From contig JARVLF010000019.1 in assembly GCA_030849465.1 (NCBI GenBank), positions 124,001-188,000 of the forward strand: a DNA stretch of 64,000 bases, read 5' to 3'. The notes beneath the pieces are model-generated. The model did not search any database, was not told where the DNA came from, and saw nothing but the letters and a program-made list of their open reading frames with translations. This document shows, one piece after another, positions 18,568 to 29,382 of this stretch. This stretch comes from Moesziomyces globuligerus (taxonomy: Eukaryota > Basidiomycota > Ustilaginomycetes > Ustilaginales > Ustilaginaceae). The position numbers and the translations under genes were made by a program. Numbering within the stretch: position 1 is the stretch's first letter; every line of letters starts with the position of its first letter.

Positions 18568-21500
18568 CTATTCGATCTCCATTCCATCGCCGCGCGACGA
18601 GGCAGTTGGGCCCGGTACCGCGTCCGGCTGCAAAGCCGAGGCGAAGGGCTCTCGCTCCTCGTCGTCCAGCGCCAAGTCGAGATCCATGGGGTCCGGCATC
18701 TGGTTCGATGTGTCGTAGCTCTTGTGAGCCGCCACGGTCCGCAGGAAAGTTGCCATGATGGGCCGGATCCGCAACGCATCCAGGCAAGGGTAGCTGCCCT
18801 CGAGGCCGCGGATCCAGAGCTGAGTAGAGTCGGTCTCCTTGATCGGTCGGAGCCGGGCGGAGCCCTCCTTGGCGCCCATATCGGCCAGCAAAGTGAGCAT
18901 GCCGTGCTTGGTGAGTGCAGGTTGGCCCGCGTACCGGCAATTTCGCTCGTGCCGAAGCTCGGGACCGGCATGCGCCGGCTTGTTGGCCGCATCGTCCGCC
19001 CGAGACTGCGACGTGGTTGCGCGATTCTTGGCCTCCCAGGCCACGTAGGTCATCTGCCTACTCGCCGGCGCCTCACCCTCGTCGCCACCAAACTCCTGTG
19101 AGAGGTCGCCCACAAAGACGGGCAGGATGCCATCGATGCCGTGTTGCGGATGCGCCATCTGGATGGCCACGCCGCGCTTCCAGCAGTACCAGAGGTACTC
19201 GGGAGAAATCTGCTCCACCTGCACCTTGAGCAGGTCGAAATGCGTAAAGTGCGTCCACGCCTGGACCTCAGCTCCTGGCGGCGATCGACTCGCAATCACA
19301 TTGCACACCGCTCGGATCCGTTCATGCACCGTATGCTTGCCTTGTTCGTCGAGCTGGACGAGCCCTGCGAGGATGTCGTCCAGCGCCACCGGCTTGGCGA
19401 GGTGCTCGGCGCAGCGGTTGTAGTTTGCGTCGGGCGCATTGACGAGCTTGGCAGCGTCCCATGCGGTCATGAGCAGCATGCGCGCCAGCAGCTCGCCGCG
19501 AATGCCTTTGAGCACGTCGACATCCGCCGAAGGCAGGCACATGTCCTTGAACGTCTTGAGGATCGAGCCGTATCGGTCGCTTGAGATCTGGCGGGGCGCG
19601 TCCATGCCTTCGGGCTCCCCATCGGCGCTGCCCATCATGATGAGCGAGGCGGCGATGGCCAGCACGGGTTCGGAGGGCGAGCAGATGTGCATCACGGCAT
19701 CGCTATCGACGCGATGGAGGATGCGCATGTGGCGATCCACAGCGTCGCGCGCAAACGTGGCCTGCTGGCCAAAGAGGACGCCGTCTGTGCTGCGCGTGGG
19801 CATGTACTGCAGCGCGAGACGCGAGGCGAGCATGTTGAAGCACATGCGACGATTGGCACGCTCAAAGGGTTCGCCGCCCAGCAGCTTGAAAATCGCCGTG
19901 TACCAGAAGCGTTCACGCAAGAGCGACGTCCAGAGCGGCCGGCCGTAGTACTGGTAGTGCTCGAGCTGGGCGACATGGCTCGCACTGCGGAGCGGGGCAA
20001 GCTCGACGCGAAGGACGTCAAAGCCTACGCCAACAAAGGTGGGCAGAGGCACGGCGTTTGGATAGCGGGTCGACGTCTGCTCGGACTGGGGGCGGACGAG
20101 GGTGGAGGCGCTGCTGTTGGTGCTGAGGAGAAGGAGCCAGAAGCAGACGAGCGGGTCCTTGTCGAGAAGGTGTTTGCCAGCGGCTTGGCCGTGGGTTTGG
20201 GCACCTTGACGTAGTCTGCGTTCGCTGTCCTCAAGCTCGGTGATCCAAGCCCAGGCGCGGCAGATGCCGTTGAACAAGGGGCGGCCGAGCTGAACGCATT
20301 CGTCGATGGCGACGAAGAAAGGCACGTCCCTGGCTAACGCTCGTCCGTGCGACTCGAGGTGGACGTGCACCTGGCGGATCTGCCGACTGAGGCGGCGGAC
20401 GGGGGCTTCGAGGTGTTGGAGGAAGATGGCGTCCGATTCTCCCGTCACGGGCTCAAGCAGCAAGGCGACGCAAGCCTTGGCCTCGACGTCGAGGAAGAAA
20501 TGCTTGCGCACGCTTTCGTGCTGCTCGTTGCCAAAGCCATTGAGCTGCTTGAGCTTTTCACATTTGGCCTCGGCGTCGGCGAGCGGTTCGAGCGTGTCGG
20601 CGAGCGTGCTGAACCAGGTGGCGAGCAGGAGGGCGGCCTTGTGGTCCTCGGAGCCCGTGTAAGAGGCGAAGCGTCGGACAAGATCGGTGAAGGGCTTGTC
20701 GCCTAAGGGGTAGCCGTGGCGGGCCGACGTGGTGTCAGGACGCATGCAGACGAAGAGGAGCGGCGTCATTTGGCCGAGTTGGTGGACCATGCGGGTCTTA
20801 CCGGTGCCGCTGGATTGGACGATGCTGGTGCCCTTGTAGTAAGGGCGGCGTTCTTCCGGAGCGTTGTGAAAGAAGTGGGCGTGTGTGCTCGAGACAAAGT
20901 CGAGCAAACGACGGTGCGCATCGCCCTGGTAGGTGTGCTGGAAGCTCTTGGCCAGATGCCGGCGGAGAGGGTCTTCGGAGGGTACCGAGTCCTCTTCTGG
21001 CGCTACGAGTGGGAGGCGGGCGATGACGTAGCACAGTTGGACGTCGTTGTTGAGTTGCGTGGGTTTGGCGAGCATTTCGTCCACGGCCTGGCGAATTGGT
21101 GTGAAGAGTTCGCTGCGCTGCGCCGGGTCGGCAGAGAGGGCGCGAAGGTGAGGAAAATGGGGCACCAGGGCCCATTTTTCCTGGTACAGGAAGAAGAGGA
21201 GTGCGCCGATACGTAGCCGGACTGTCCGCTCGGCCTCGCCAACCGTGATGCTGCGGATGACATCCGAGTAGATCGTTGAGACATCTGCCAACAGCAATCC
21301 GAGGGTACCGGAGAGGCGAGCTGCAAGCCGCATAGCCTCATTGGAACGAGGCGAGATTTCGATGCTGGAAGGCGAAGAGGAGGAGTGGGATGCAAGAGTG
21401 GGCGTGAATGGCGAGGAAGGTAGGATGCGCTCGAGGGCGGTGATGGAACGAGCCAGGACGTCGAGGGCGGGTGGACGTTGGAGATTGGCGCCGAGCAGGT

Positions 21501-21645
21501 TGACGATGGTGCTGAGCGTCTCTGTGACGAGCGGATCATAGGCAGGATGGCGCGCCGATTGCGCCACAGCGTGTGCGCGCATTAGGGGCGCCAGAACCTC
21601 TCGCTCGATGGCAGAGGACGTGTCGGCGTCGCGGGGCGAAGTCAT
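18568..21645 (-). CDS. P-loop NTPase fused to probable PD-(D/E)XK nuclease (paralogue B)
   Basis: A 1025-residue intronless protein, homologous over its whole length to the protein at 12855-15899 but in opposite orientation. The first ATG (MTSPRDADTSS) is taken as the start. Key motifs fall at nearly the same positions: IVQSSGTGKTR (Gly280-Thr284), PLLFVCMRP, FVAIDEC (Asp448-Glu449), SSPSEPVLAIAA, WYCWKRGVAIQ, HGIDGILPVF (Asp838), YVAWEAKNR (Glu871-x-Lys873). Shared blocks look 50-60 percent identical by eye, with weaker N-termini. This suggests an old duplication or two separate arrivals, with both frames kept intact. The putative role is NTP-driven DNA binding or cleavage; host defence, effector and selfish-element roles are all possible. 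No signal peptide is evident. Confidence 0.75.
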   Translation of the reverse strand: MTSPRDADTSSAIEREVLAPLMRAHAVAQSARHPAYDPLVTETLSTIVNLLGANLQRPPALDVLARSITALERILPSSPFTPTLASHSSSSPSSIEISPRSNEAMRLAARLSGTLGLLLADVSTIYSDVIRSITVGEAERTVRLRIGALLFFLYQEKWALVPHFPHLRALSADPAQRSELFTPIRQAVDEMLAKPTQLNNDVQLCYVIARLPLVAPEEDSVPSEDPLRRHLAKSFQHTYQGDAHRRLLDFVSSTHAHFFHNAPEERRPYYKGTSIVQSSGTGKTRMVHQLGQMTPLLFVCMRPDTTSARHGYPLGDKPFTDLVRRFASYTGSEDHKAALLLATWFSTLADTLEPLADAEAKCEKLKQLNGFGNEQHESVRKHFFLDVEAKACVALLLEPVTGESDAIFLQHLEAPVRRLSRQIRQVHVHLESHGRALARDVPFFVAIDECVQLGRPLFNGICRAWAWITELEDSERRLRQGAQTHGQAAGKHLLDKDPLVCFWLLLLSTNSSASTLVRPQSEQTSTRYPNAVPLPTFVGVGFDVLRVELAPLRSASHVAQLEHYQYYGRPLWTSLLRERFWYTAIFKLLGGEPFERANRRMCFNMLASRLALQYMPTRSTDGVLFGQQATFARDAVDRHMRILHRVDSDAVMHICSPSEPVLAIAASLIMMGSADGEPEGMDAPRQISSDRYGSILKTFKDMCLPSADVDVLKGIRGELLARMLLMTAWDAAKLVNAPDANYNRCAEHLAKPVALDDILAGLVQLDEQGKHTVHERIRAVCNVIASRSPPGAEVQAWTHFTHFDLLKVQVEQISPEYLWYCWKRGVAIQMAHPQHGIDGILPVFVGDLSQEFGGDEGEAPASRQMTYVAWEAKNRATTSQSRADDAANKPAHAGPELRHERNCRYAGQPALTKHGMLTLLADMGAKEGSARLRPIKETDSTQLWIRGLEGSYPCLDALRIRPIMATFLRTVAAHKSYDTSNQMPDPMDLDLALDDEEREPFASALQPDAVPGPTASSRGDGMEIE

Positions 21646-21775
21646 AGTGTCACGGGCGAGGCGGGAGCGAAGCCCGATAGCGCGGTGAGAGTGCGATCGA
21701 GTGCATGCACAGGCTGCAGAGACGGCACGGTCAAGTGAATTGCGGTGCGTGCAGAACGATGGTGGAGCTCGATGG

Positions 21776-21825
21776 ATGGATGGATGCTGGATGGATGGAT
21801 GCTGGATGGATGGATGCTGGATGGA
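21776..21825. repeat. 15-bp minisatellite, three copies
   Basis: The unit ATGGATGGATGCTGG is repeated three times without mismatch, then followed by a partial copy. It lies about 130 bp upstream of the start of paralogue B. Confidence 0.9.
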
Positions 21826-22440
21826 TCAACAAGTCGGGCTCAGCGAGGCGGAACTCAGCATTCTTGGATTTTTGGTTCGCTGAGCGCGCACCGACATGCA
21901 AGGCAACCTCCTCCACACGCGGTGAAATGTCGACCAGGCCAACAGAAGCGAGGACAGCGAGTGGGAGCTGCGATGATTTGTTAGACCATCGAAATGTCAC
22001 AGCATCTGAGCCCGCGCGTGCGGTGCGCGCCCCGCGGTCGGCCACCGTGGGTGGTTGACAGTTGGCGCTAGACGGCGCTTGCTCGGCTATCAAGACTGCC
22101 TTTACGGTTTGCGGGGTACAGTAGAGCGCGGGCATCGCCTCACCAACACGAGAGCCAGCCGGGTCCAACGCAGCTGTCATCGCCGGGCTGAGCAGGGTGG
22201 CCCAAGCAACCCGAGCCATCCAAGAGACCGCGGATCTTGGCAGCCATACGAGTCGGTTGTGGATGCGCCCACTCGATGACTTCGTGCAGGGCCGCCCGGC
22301 CGGACCACACGCGAGCTCAACGGACCTCGCCCGGCCCATTTACGCCTGCGCACGCCTGCACACGCCTGCACACGCCTCGGCCCGCGGTATGCTTTGGTGG
22401 CTCGCCCGCGCCTTGACCACCGAGTGTGGCTGGCCATCCG

Positions 22441-22446
22441 TATAAG
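22441..22446 (+). promoter_or_regulatory. TATA-like box upstream of the amidohydrolase gene
   Basis: TATAAG lies 112 bp before the start codon at 22558, in an otherwise GC-rich stretch. Spacing and sequence fit a core promoter; no transcript evidence is available. Confidence 0.4.
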
Positions 22447-22557
22447 AAGGTCGACGCACCGACAGCCTTGAGGGTTCCGTCACTCTTCACCACTGTACCG
22501 ACTTCCTTGTGTCCTCGTCCGACCATCCCACGCTCAACACCCCGCTTGATTGCCAGC

Positions 22558-23632
<1,075 letters not shown>

Positions 23633-23688
23633 TGGGACCAGGCGAGGCCAACTTTGATCTAGAAATGCGATCTGCTTGCGGCCGTGTG

Positions 23689-24258
23689 CTACTGCTTGTG
23701 ATGTGCGGTGTGCTGGGTGCTGCCGAGCTGCTTCTCCATGCATATCGACGTGTCGACGCCGGCGTAGTAGCCAAAGTTGGGGATGACCGTGTATCCGTTT
23801 CGGCTGTAGAAGCGTTGCGCCTCGGCGAGCTTGTCGCCGGTCTCGAGGAGGAGGCGATGGATGTTGAGCTCCATCGACTTGTTCTCGAGGAAGCCAAGCA
23901 CAGCGTTGGCAGCGCCCGAGCCGCGAGCGCGTTTTGCGACAAACATGCGCTTGATCTCTGCCGAGTCTTTGTCGAGCCTTCTCAGGCCGCCGCAGCCTAC
24001 GGGCCGATCGTGCTGGTAGACGACGCAGAAGCAGGTCATGTCGTGGACGGTCGGGGGTGTGCCTGGCTCCGAGTCGACGCGCTCGTAGAGAAGGGCAATG
24101 TCGTTGCGCTGCTGCTGTCGTAGCTCGATGGCATCGGGATGGTCCCATTCCACCTCTTGGACTCGTAGGCCTGCCAAGTGTTTTGTGGGATCCAGTCAGT
24201 CCAGGGCTCAAAGGCGCACGCGGCTCTTCGTCGTTGCGAGTTGACACATACCAGACAT
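23689..24258 (-). CDS. GNAT-family N-acetyltransferase
   Basis: Two exons: a 7-base first exon (24252-24258, ATGTCTG) and 23689-24170, with an 81-bp intron having GTATGT donor, CTGAC branch and GGCAG acceptor. Without this intron the frame has no ATG at its beginning. The product has 162 residues: a fold of one small alpha/beta domain with CFCVVYQHDRPVGCGGLRRL (strands 3-4), IKRMFVAKRARGSGAA (acetyl-CoA loop, a variant of R/Q-x-x-G-x-G/A) and AQRFYSRNGYTVI near the end. It resembles small bacterial-type GNATs of the kind that acetylate amines or small molecules; the substrate is unknown. It is divergent from the MATE gene, 377 bp between the starts. Confidence 0.85.
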
Positions 24259-24635
24259 TTTGCTGTTTGATGCTTGAGCCAGACCTGACGAAGAAGGGGG
24301 CAAGGTAGAGAGAGAGCACAAAGAGCGAATCGCTGTCAAGGATCTCGGGCATTTGAGCGGCAACTAGAGAGCGTGCGAGAGCGTCCTCCTGGAATTGCGA
24401 GCAATCCTGTTTACGAAAGTCTAACAAGCCGAGACTGAACGGGTGCTGCGCTGCACAAAACTTCGGCTGCATGGTGGCGAAACGTGAATCTGCCGATGAG
24501 GTTGAGTCGCAGATTCGCAGATTCGCAGATTCTCCCGGTTCGGCAGGCGGGGTTCGAGATGCATCATCGACTGTGACCGCCCTTCGCCAAGTGCCATCAT
24601 CATCATCACCTCTGCAGCACTCTTCCCGGTCGACC

Positions 24636-26840
24636 ATGAGCTTCACTCCCCGCTACGGCTCGTCCGTAACGAGGGATTACACGTTGCTCCAAGGCCATCC
24701 CAGCTCCTATCAACACTTCGGCGCCCTCGCCGCTGGCCAGTCGCGTCCAGCGCACACCGACGACCAAGACGCGCTCAGCATCTCGGCAGCCGACCACGAC
24801 GAAGACCAAGGCGACGACGCGAGTGCCTCGGTCTCGTCGATCCACCATGACGACTCCACCGATAACGGCCTCAGCAACATCTCGCTCCCTCCCAACCATC
24901 TAGCCGTGCCCAACTCGCCCGCCTTTGGCCGCACCAACCGACTCGCCTCGACCGCCCCCATCGCTTCGCCGCGCAATCGTCGTCCCAGCGTCAATGCCTA
25001 TCCCCAAGTCGCAGGCATCCCCTCGGAATACCTCCTCGGCGGCTCCGCCGTGCCCCCGACCCACCAATCCGGCCTCGCCGCTTCCAATATCACGCTCGGC
25101 GCCACGCTGGGCGTCCCGCACAAATCACCGCGCCGGACAGATCACGACGACGTAGAGCAGAACGGCGACGACTTCGACGCGTCCGAATCCACTGCGCTTC
25201 TCCGCGATGCGCTTCGGCTCCCTGCCTCGAGCGCAGCAGCAGCGGCCGCCTCCTCGTACGGCGCCGTTCGCCGATCCTCGATCGACGGCGCCAGCATCGT
25301 CAGCGGCGGTCCAGGCGTCAGTGGCTGGGCCGCCGCCAACTTGATCCGCGAGCCACCCCTGCCCGGAGTCGAGCAGGTCGAGGCCATCGCTCGCGAGCCG
25401 CACGACCACATTGCTTGGCGCGAAGCGCGCGTCCTCGTCGGCTACACCATCCCCATCTTCGCCACCCACATTCTCGAACTCTCGCTCTCCGTCGCCTCGG
25501 TATTCTCGCTCGGCCATCTCGGCACCGTCGAGCTCGCCGCAGCCTCCCTCTCGAGCATGACCGCAAACGTCTCGGGGTACAGCGTCCTCTCCGGCTTCAT
25601 CTCCGCCCTCGACACTCTGCTCCCTTCCGCTTACACTCAGCATCCCAAGTCGGTCGGCTTATGGACACAGCGAATGGTCGTCATCCTCATCGCCATCCTT
25701 CCCTTCATCCTCGCCATCTGGCTCAACGCCGAGACCATCCTCATCCGCATCGGTCAAGACGCCCAGGTGGCCTATCTCGCCGGCCGCTACCTCGCCGTGC
25801 TCGCCTACGGCCTTCCGGGCTACGCGCTCTTCGAAGTTTGCCGTCGCTACCTCCAGGCGCAGGGTCTCATGCACGCGCCCACCATCGTCCTTCTCTTTGT
25901 CTCGCCTCTCAACGCCCTCGCCAACTACCTGCTCGTATGGGGTCCAGAGTCCATCCGGCTCGGTTTCATCGGTGCGCCTATCGCTTCCGCCGTCTCCATG
26001 TGGGTCATGGCCGTGCTCTGCTTCTTCCAATGCGTGCTCGCCCCACGCGACGCCTGGGACGGTTTCACCACCGCTGCCTTCAAGTGGGATGGCATCCGAC
26101 CCGTCCTCTACCTCGGTTTCGCTGGCATGGTCAGCCTCGCCGCCGAGTGGTGGGCCTGGGAGATCGTCGGCTTGGTCACCAGCCAGCTCGGCGTCGTCGC
26201 CTTGGCCGCGCAGTCGGTCTTGCTCGTGAGCTCCTCGGTGACCTACCAGCTCCCATTCGGCGCCTCCGTCGCCACCTCGGTGCGCATCGGCAATCTGCTC
26301 GGCGCCAACCGACCGGAAGAGGCCAAGATCTCGAGCAGGGTCAGCCTCATCCTTTCGCTCGCCATGGGCGGCCTCAACTCGGCGCTCTTCATCATCTTCC
26401 GAAAGCAGTGGGGATGGCTCTTCAGCTCGGACATCCAAGTCATCAAGCTCGTCGAATACATCTTGCCTCTCCTCGCCTTCTTCCAAGTGGCAGATGGCAT
26501 CTGCGGCATCGCCGGCGGTGTGCTACGAGGAACCGGAAGGCAAGCTGCCGGTGCAGGCATCAACATGGTCTCCTACTACATCATCGGCATCCCCGCCGGG
26601 CTCGTTCTCACCTTCACTCGCATCGACCTCGGCCTCGCTGGCCTCTGGTGGGGCCTGACGATCGCGCTGCTCTTTGGATCCGCCGGGATGATCTGGCTCA
26701 TCAGCATCACCGATTGGGAGTGGGAGGTCAAGAAAGTGCAGCTGCGCATGGCCGTAGACGACCCGTCCGACCCTGCTCTCAGCAGCTCGATCCCCTCGTC
26801 TTGCCCACCCGAAGCTGTCGGCGGAGCAACCGGTCGATAA
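24636..26840 (+). CDS. MATE-family multidrug/toxin extrusion transporter
   Basis: A 734-residue membrane protein that by family should export organic cations or drugs in exchange for protons. About 230 hydrophilic N-terminal residues (Ser/Asp/His-rich, likely cytosolic) precede twelve hydrophobic segments, from ARVLVGYTIPIFATHILELS to GMIWLISI. Family hallmarks include SVASVFSLGHLG in the first segment, LPSAYTQ after segment 2, and the second-half repeat with LPFGASVATSVRIGNLLGAN. Start chosen at 24636 (CGACCATGAG, good context). An in-frame ATG at 24471 would add 55 residues, but these read like leader sequence. Intronless. It resembles vacuolar and plasma-membrane MATEs such as yeast Erc1. 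Confidence 0.92.
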   Translation: MSFTPRYGSSVTRDYTLLQGHPSSYQHFGALAAGQSRPAHTDDQDALSISAADHDEDQGDDASASVSSIHHDDSTDNGLSNISLPPNHLAVPNSPAFGRTNRLASTAPIASPRNRRPSVNAYPQVAGIPSEYLLGGSAVPPTHQSGLAASNITLGATLGVPHKSPRRTDHDDVEQNGDDFDASESTALLRDALRLPASSAAAAAASSYGAVRRSSIDGASIVSGGPGVSGWAAANLIREPPLPGVEQVEAIAREPHDHIAWREARVLVGYTIPIFATHILELSLSVASVFSLGHLGTVELAAASLSSMTANVSGYSVLSGFISALDTLLPSAYTQHPKSVGLWTQRMVVILIAILPFILAIWLNAETILIRIGQDAQVAYLAGRYLAVLAYGLPGYALFEVCRRYLQAQGLMHAPTIVLLFVSPLNALANYLLVWGPESIRLGFIGAPIASAVSMWVMAVLCFFQCVLAPRDAWDGFTTAAFKWDGIRPVLYLGFAGMVSLAAEWWAWEIVGLVTSQLGVVALAAQSVLLVSSSVTYQLPFGASVATSVRIGNLLGANRPEEAKISSRVSLILSLAMGGLNSALFIIFRKQWGWLFSSDIQVIKLVEYILPLLAFFQVADGICGIAGGVLRGTGRQAAGAGINMVSYYIIGIPAGLVLTFTRIDLGLAGLWWGLTIALLFGSAGMIWLISITDWEWEVKKVQLRMAVDDPSDPALSSSIPSSCPPEAVGGATGR

Positions 26841-28278
26841 GCACGTGCACTTGCCGCCGGATCGTTCGGCTGCGCTGCTTCGCTGCTCGAGCGTGTAGAA
26901 GAGCTCCGAGATCTTGTTCCTCTCTCGCATGGTAGATAGCCATCCGGCAAACCTTCTTTCGGCCTTTCCACTTTATTGCAACGTGAATTGCTGTTCCGCA
27001 CGTTCCGCAGCCTGACCACCGGGAGCAAGGATCCCGCCTTGTTAATCTGCTGCCACCATCTGAGATGCTCCTCTCTTCCTGCTGGATACCCGCATCGCTG
27101 ATAGACTTCGTCTTGCTGAAGGTTCAGGTGGGCCTCAACGCCTTTCTGCACCTCAAGGAGCACCACGATGCTAACCTCGAGTGGGACGAACTCGTCCGTG
27201 TACCAGCCAATGAAAGGTGCTATCATCTTGACGAGGCGATGGCTGCACACAATGTGTGCCTTGTTCCGAGTATGATGAAGAGGTCCATGTTTCATGAGGC
27301 GCATGTCGGCGACGAAGGTGGACTTGACCTGGGTGAGACAGTTGGGAGATATTCATCCGCACAGACGCTATCTCTCAACGCCACCATCGATCCATCGAAA
27401 GAGCCTCCATCAATTCGACCTTCTGAGCCTCTGAGATTGAAAATTGACGATGTTCTACCATTCGCCAGCTAGCTGCAGGTGACGACGAGCAAAAGCTGGA
27501 CCGCTGCAATAGTTGTCGACGTGTCGCCACGCTGAGTTCGCAAATCACGGCGCAACGCTCGGGATACACCAGCTTGCGCATTCGGAACTCGTGCAGGGGA
27601 GATGACTGCCTGGAACTTGGCCGAGCGAAAGAGGCGCCAGTCCGACCTCTGTGCCTCACAGATGCTCACACAAACCTCGGCCCGGGTCCTTGCTGCCGCG
27701 ACACCTCTGTCCAAGACTCCTGCGGCATCGAGGTCTACCATGCCTGACCACGGCTGGACGCGCGACGTGATCTACACAACGCGCCTCTTCTTCGAGCTTG
27801 GCCGCTTCCGGCGCACGTCGGCTCGAGGCCATCGACGGCTCACTCAAGTGCCGCGACGTCCATGTCTCGATGCTCACAGGCATTGATCGTTCATCAAAGG
27901 TGACATTGAGATTCGGACTCTGTGAGCAGACTGGCGACGACTTAACACACGGCACCAATTTGACAATGTGAGGCTCAAAATAATTCAAATTCCGCAAATC
28001 TCCCAAATCGAAAAATAGACATGTGTGGATGGGTGAGTGCGGCGGCGTGGCAGCGTGGCGGACCGCGGCGGCGGGCGTCAGTCCAAGAGACCCGCCGGGC
28101 TGGACTGGCGAGCTGCGCGCGTGCAGCCCCTCTCTGCAGATTCAATTCAATTTGACTCGAATTCACAGCAAGAGGCAAAACACGAGTGCTCTGCCGCCTG
28201 CTGCGCGATGTCCTCCCCGCCGGCGCTGGCGGCTCGCGCGTCTGGGGATCAGGCGAGGCTTCACTTCGAGGGGCTGTG

Positions 28279-28317
<39 letters not shown>

Positions 28318-28559
28318 AGAGCTGACACCCGATAGATCGTCGTCGCGCCGCATCCTGTAGCCTTGCTCCCACACCACCATCTCCAGTAGCGCTTCCCTCT
28401 TTCCACGTTTCTCCCAGACAGCTCGACTCACCCTTTGCAACCGCGGAAGGAATCACCCCCACACCCGCACGCGAACCACTTCTCGCGCTCGCCACGCGCA
28501 GCCCTCGACAAAGGCCGCGCATCCCCTCTCCGCCCACTGCACGCATACCCGCCTAGACC
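26841..28559. other. 1.7-kb intergenic region with no convincing gene
   Basis: Base composition falls toward AT between about 26940 and 28020. A minus-strand ORF begins at ATG 27304 and runs about 110 codons before entering the MATE 3' end. It contains fragments such as PFIGWYTDEFVPLEV and LRWWQQINKAG and could be a decayed exon, but I cannot assign it. A plus-strand ORF at 27065-27472 covers the same bases. The right part is the pyrimidine-rich leader of ROT1 and has a CTG microsatellite. Confidence 0.45.
28281..28316. repeat. (CTG)12 trinucleotide microsatellite
   Basis: Twelve uninterrupted CTG copies about 245 bp upstream of the ROT1 start codon, probably in the promoter or leader. Confidence 0.95.
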
Positions 28560-29180
28560 ATGTTGAGGCTGCTCTCGTCGATACTCGTCGCCTCCTCCGC
28601 GCTACTTGCTGCGCGCGTCGGCGCACAAACGACGTACGGAATCGGAGTGCCCAACAACGTGACCTCGTTGCAGGGCACCTGGAGCACTGGCGCAGGGCAT
28701 GTGCTCACCGGCCTCAACTTCTACGACCCGGTCAACAACAGCTTCATCTACCCGGCCACTGCAGGCCAGTCGTACAGCTTCACCAACGACGGATACTGGG
28801 AGCAGGCGCTGTACCTCTACAACACCAACCCGGCCAAGCCCAACTGCGTCTCGGCGCAGCTCATCTGGCAGCACGGCACCTACATCCTCAACAGCAACAA
28901 TACGCTCACCCTCAACATCTTCAAAGGCGACGGCCGCCAGCAGGTCTCGGACCGATGTGCCGAAAAGTCCAACTACGTCCAGTCGTACGACCAGATCGAG
29001 AACATGAACGGCTTTGAGATCCACCTCGACACTCACTTTAACAAGCCCACTTATACTCTGAAGCTCTATGCGTTCGACGGCGCTCCCAAACCCCTCATGT
29101 ATCAGGTGTTCGACCCGCCACAGATGCTGCCGACGCAGCCATTGCACGAGGAGATCATCGGCGAGCTCAACAGCTCCTGA
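28560..29180 (+). CDS. ROT1: ROT1-like endoplasmic reticulum chaperone
   Basis: A 206-residue protein with a signal peptide (residues 1-22, MLRLLSSILVASSALLAARV then GA). It is followed by the Rot1 core: LQGTWSTGAGHVLTG, FYDPVNNSFIYP, SYSFTNDGYWEQALY, NPAKPNCVSAQLIWQHGTY. Rot1 is a fungal ER chaperone needed for N-glycoprotein folding, O-mannosylation and beta-1,6-glucan synthesis. Two NNS-type N-glycosylation sites are visible (NNVTS, NNSF). Yeast Rot1 is somewhat longer and has a C-terminal membrane anchor; this protein ends at GELNSS with no such anchor. Either the anchor is absent in this lineage or a 3' exon is missed; I see no good splice donor just before the stop. Confidence 0.92.
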   Translation: MLRLLSSILVASSALLAARVGAQTTYGIGVPNNVTSLQGTWSTGAGHVLTGLNFYDPVNNSFIYPATAGQSYSFTNDGYWEQALYLYNTNPAKPNCVSAQLIWQHGTYILNSNNTLTLNIFKGDGRQQVSDRCAEKSNYVQSYDQIENMNGFEIHLDTHFNKPTYTLKLYAFDGAPKPLMYQVFDPPQMLPTQPLHEEIIGELNSS

Positions 29181-29382
29181 AACCGCCCAACCAAAGACCC
29201 CGCCGCCGCTTTGGGCCCTCCAGCACGCTCCGTCCGCATTCAAATCTTGTCCGATCGGTCGGATCGTGCTTCTGCCTTTCTTCTCGCACACTCCTTCTTA
29301 TTGCATCGACGGACAATCCTTTTTCTTAGTATCGTCAGCATCGACGCGGTGCGGACACGCTTGAAGTTCCAAGCTTGAAGTT

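Larger units (their letters stand above)
21646..22557. other. Spacer between paralogue B and the amidohydrolase gene, with two small repeat arrays
   Basis: No gene is supported. It contains the 15-bp minisatellite at 21776-21825 and a CACGCCTGCA-like repeat at about 22342-22379. The right end is the promoter of the amidohydrolase gene. Confidence 0.6.

Noticed and set aside
21776..22379. CRISPR-like array suggested by regular short repeats
   Set aside because: Repeats are directly adjacent 10-15 bp units without spacers, and the genome is eukaryotic.
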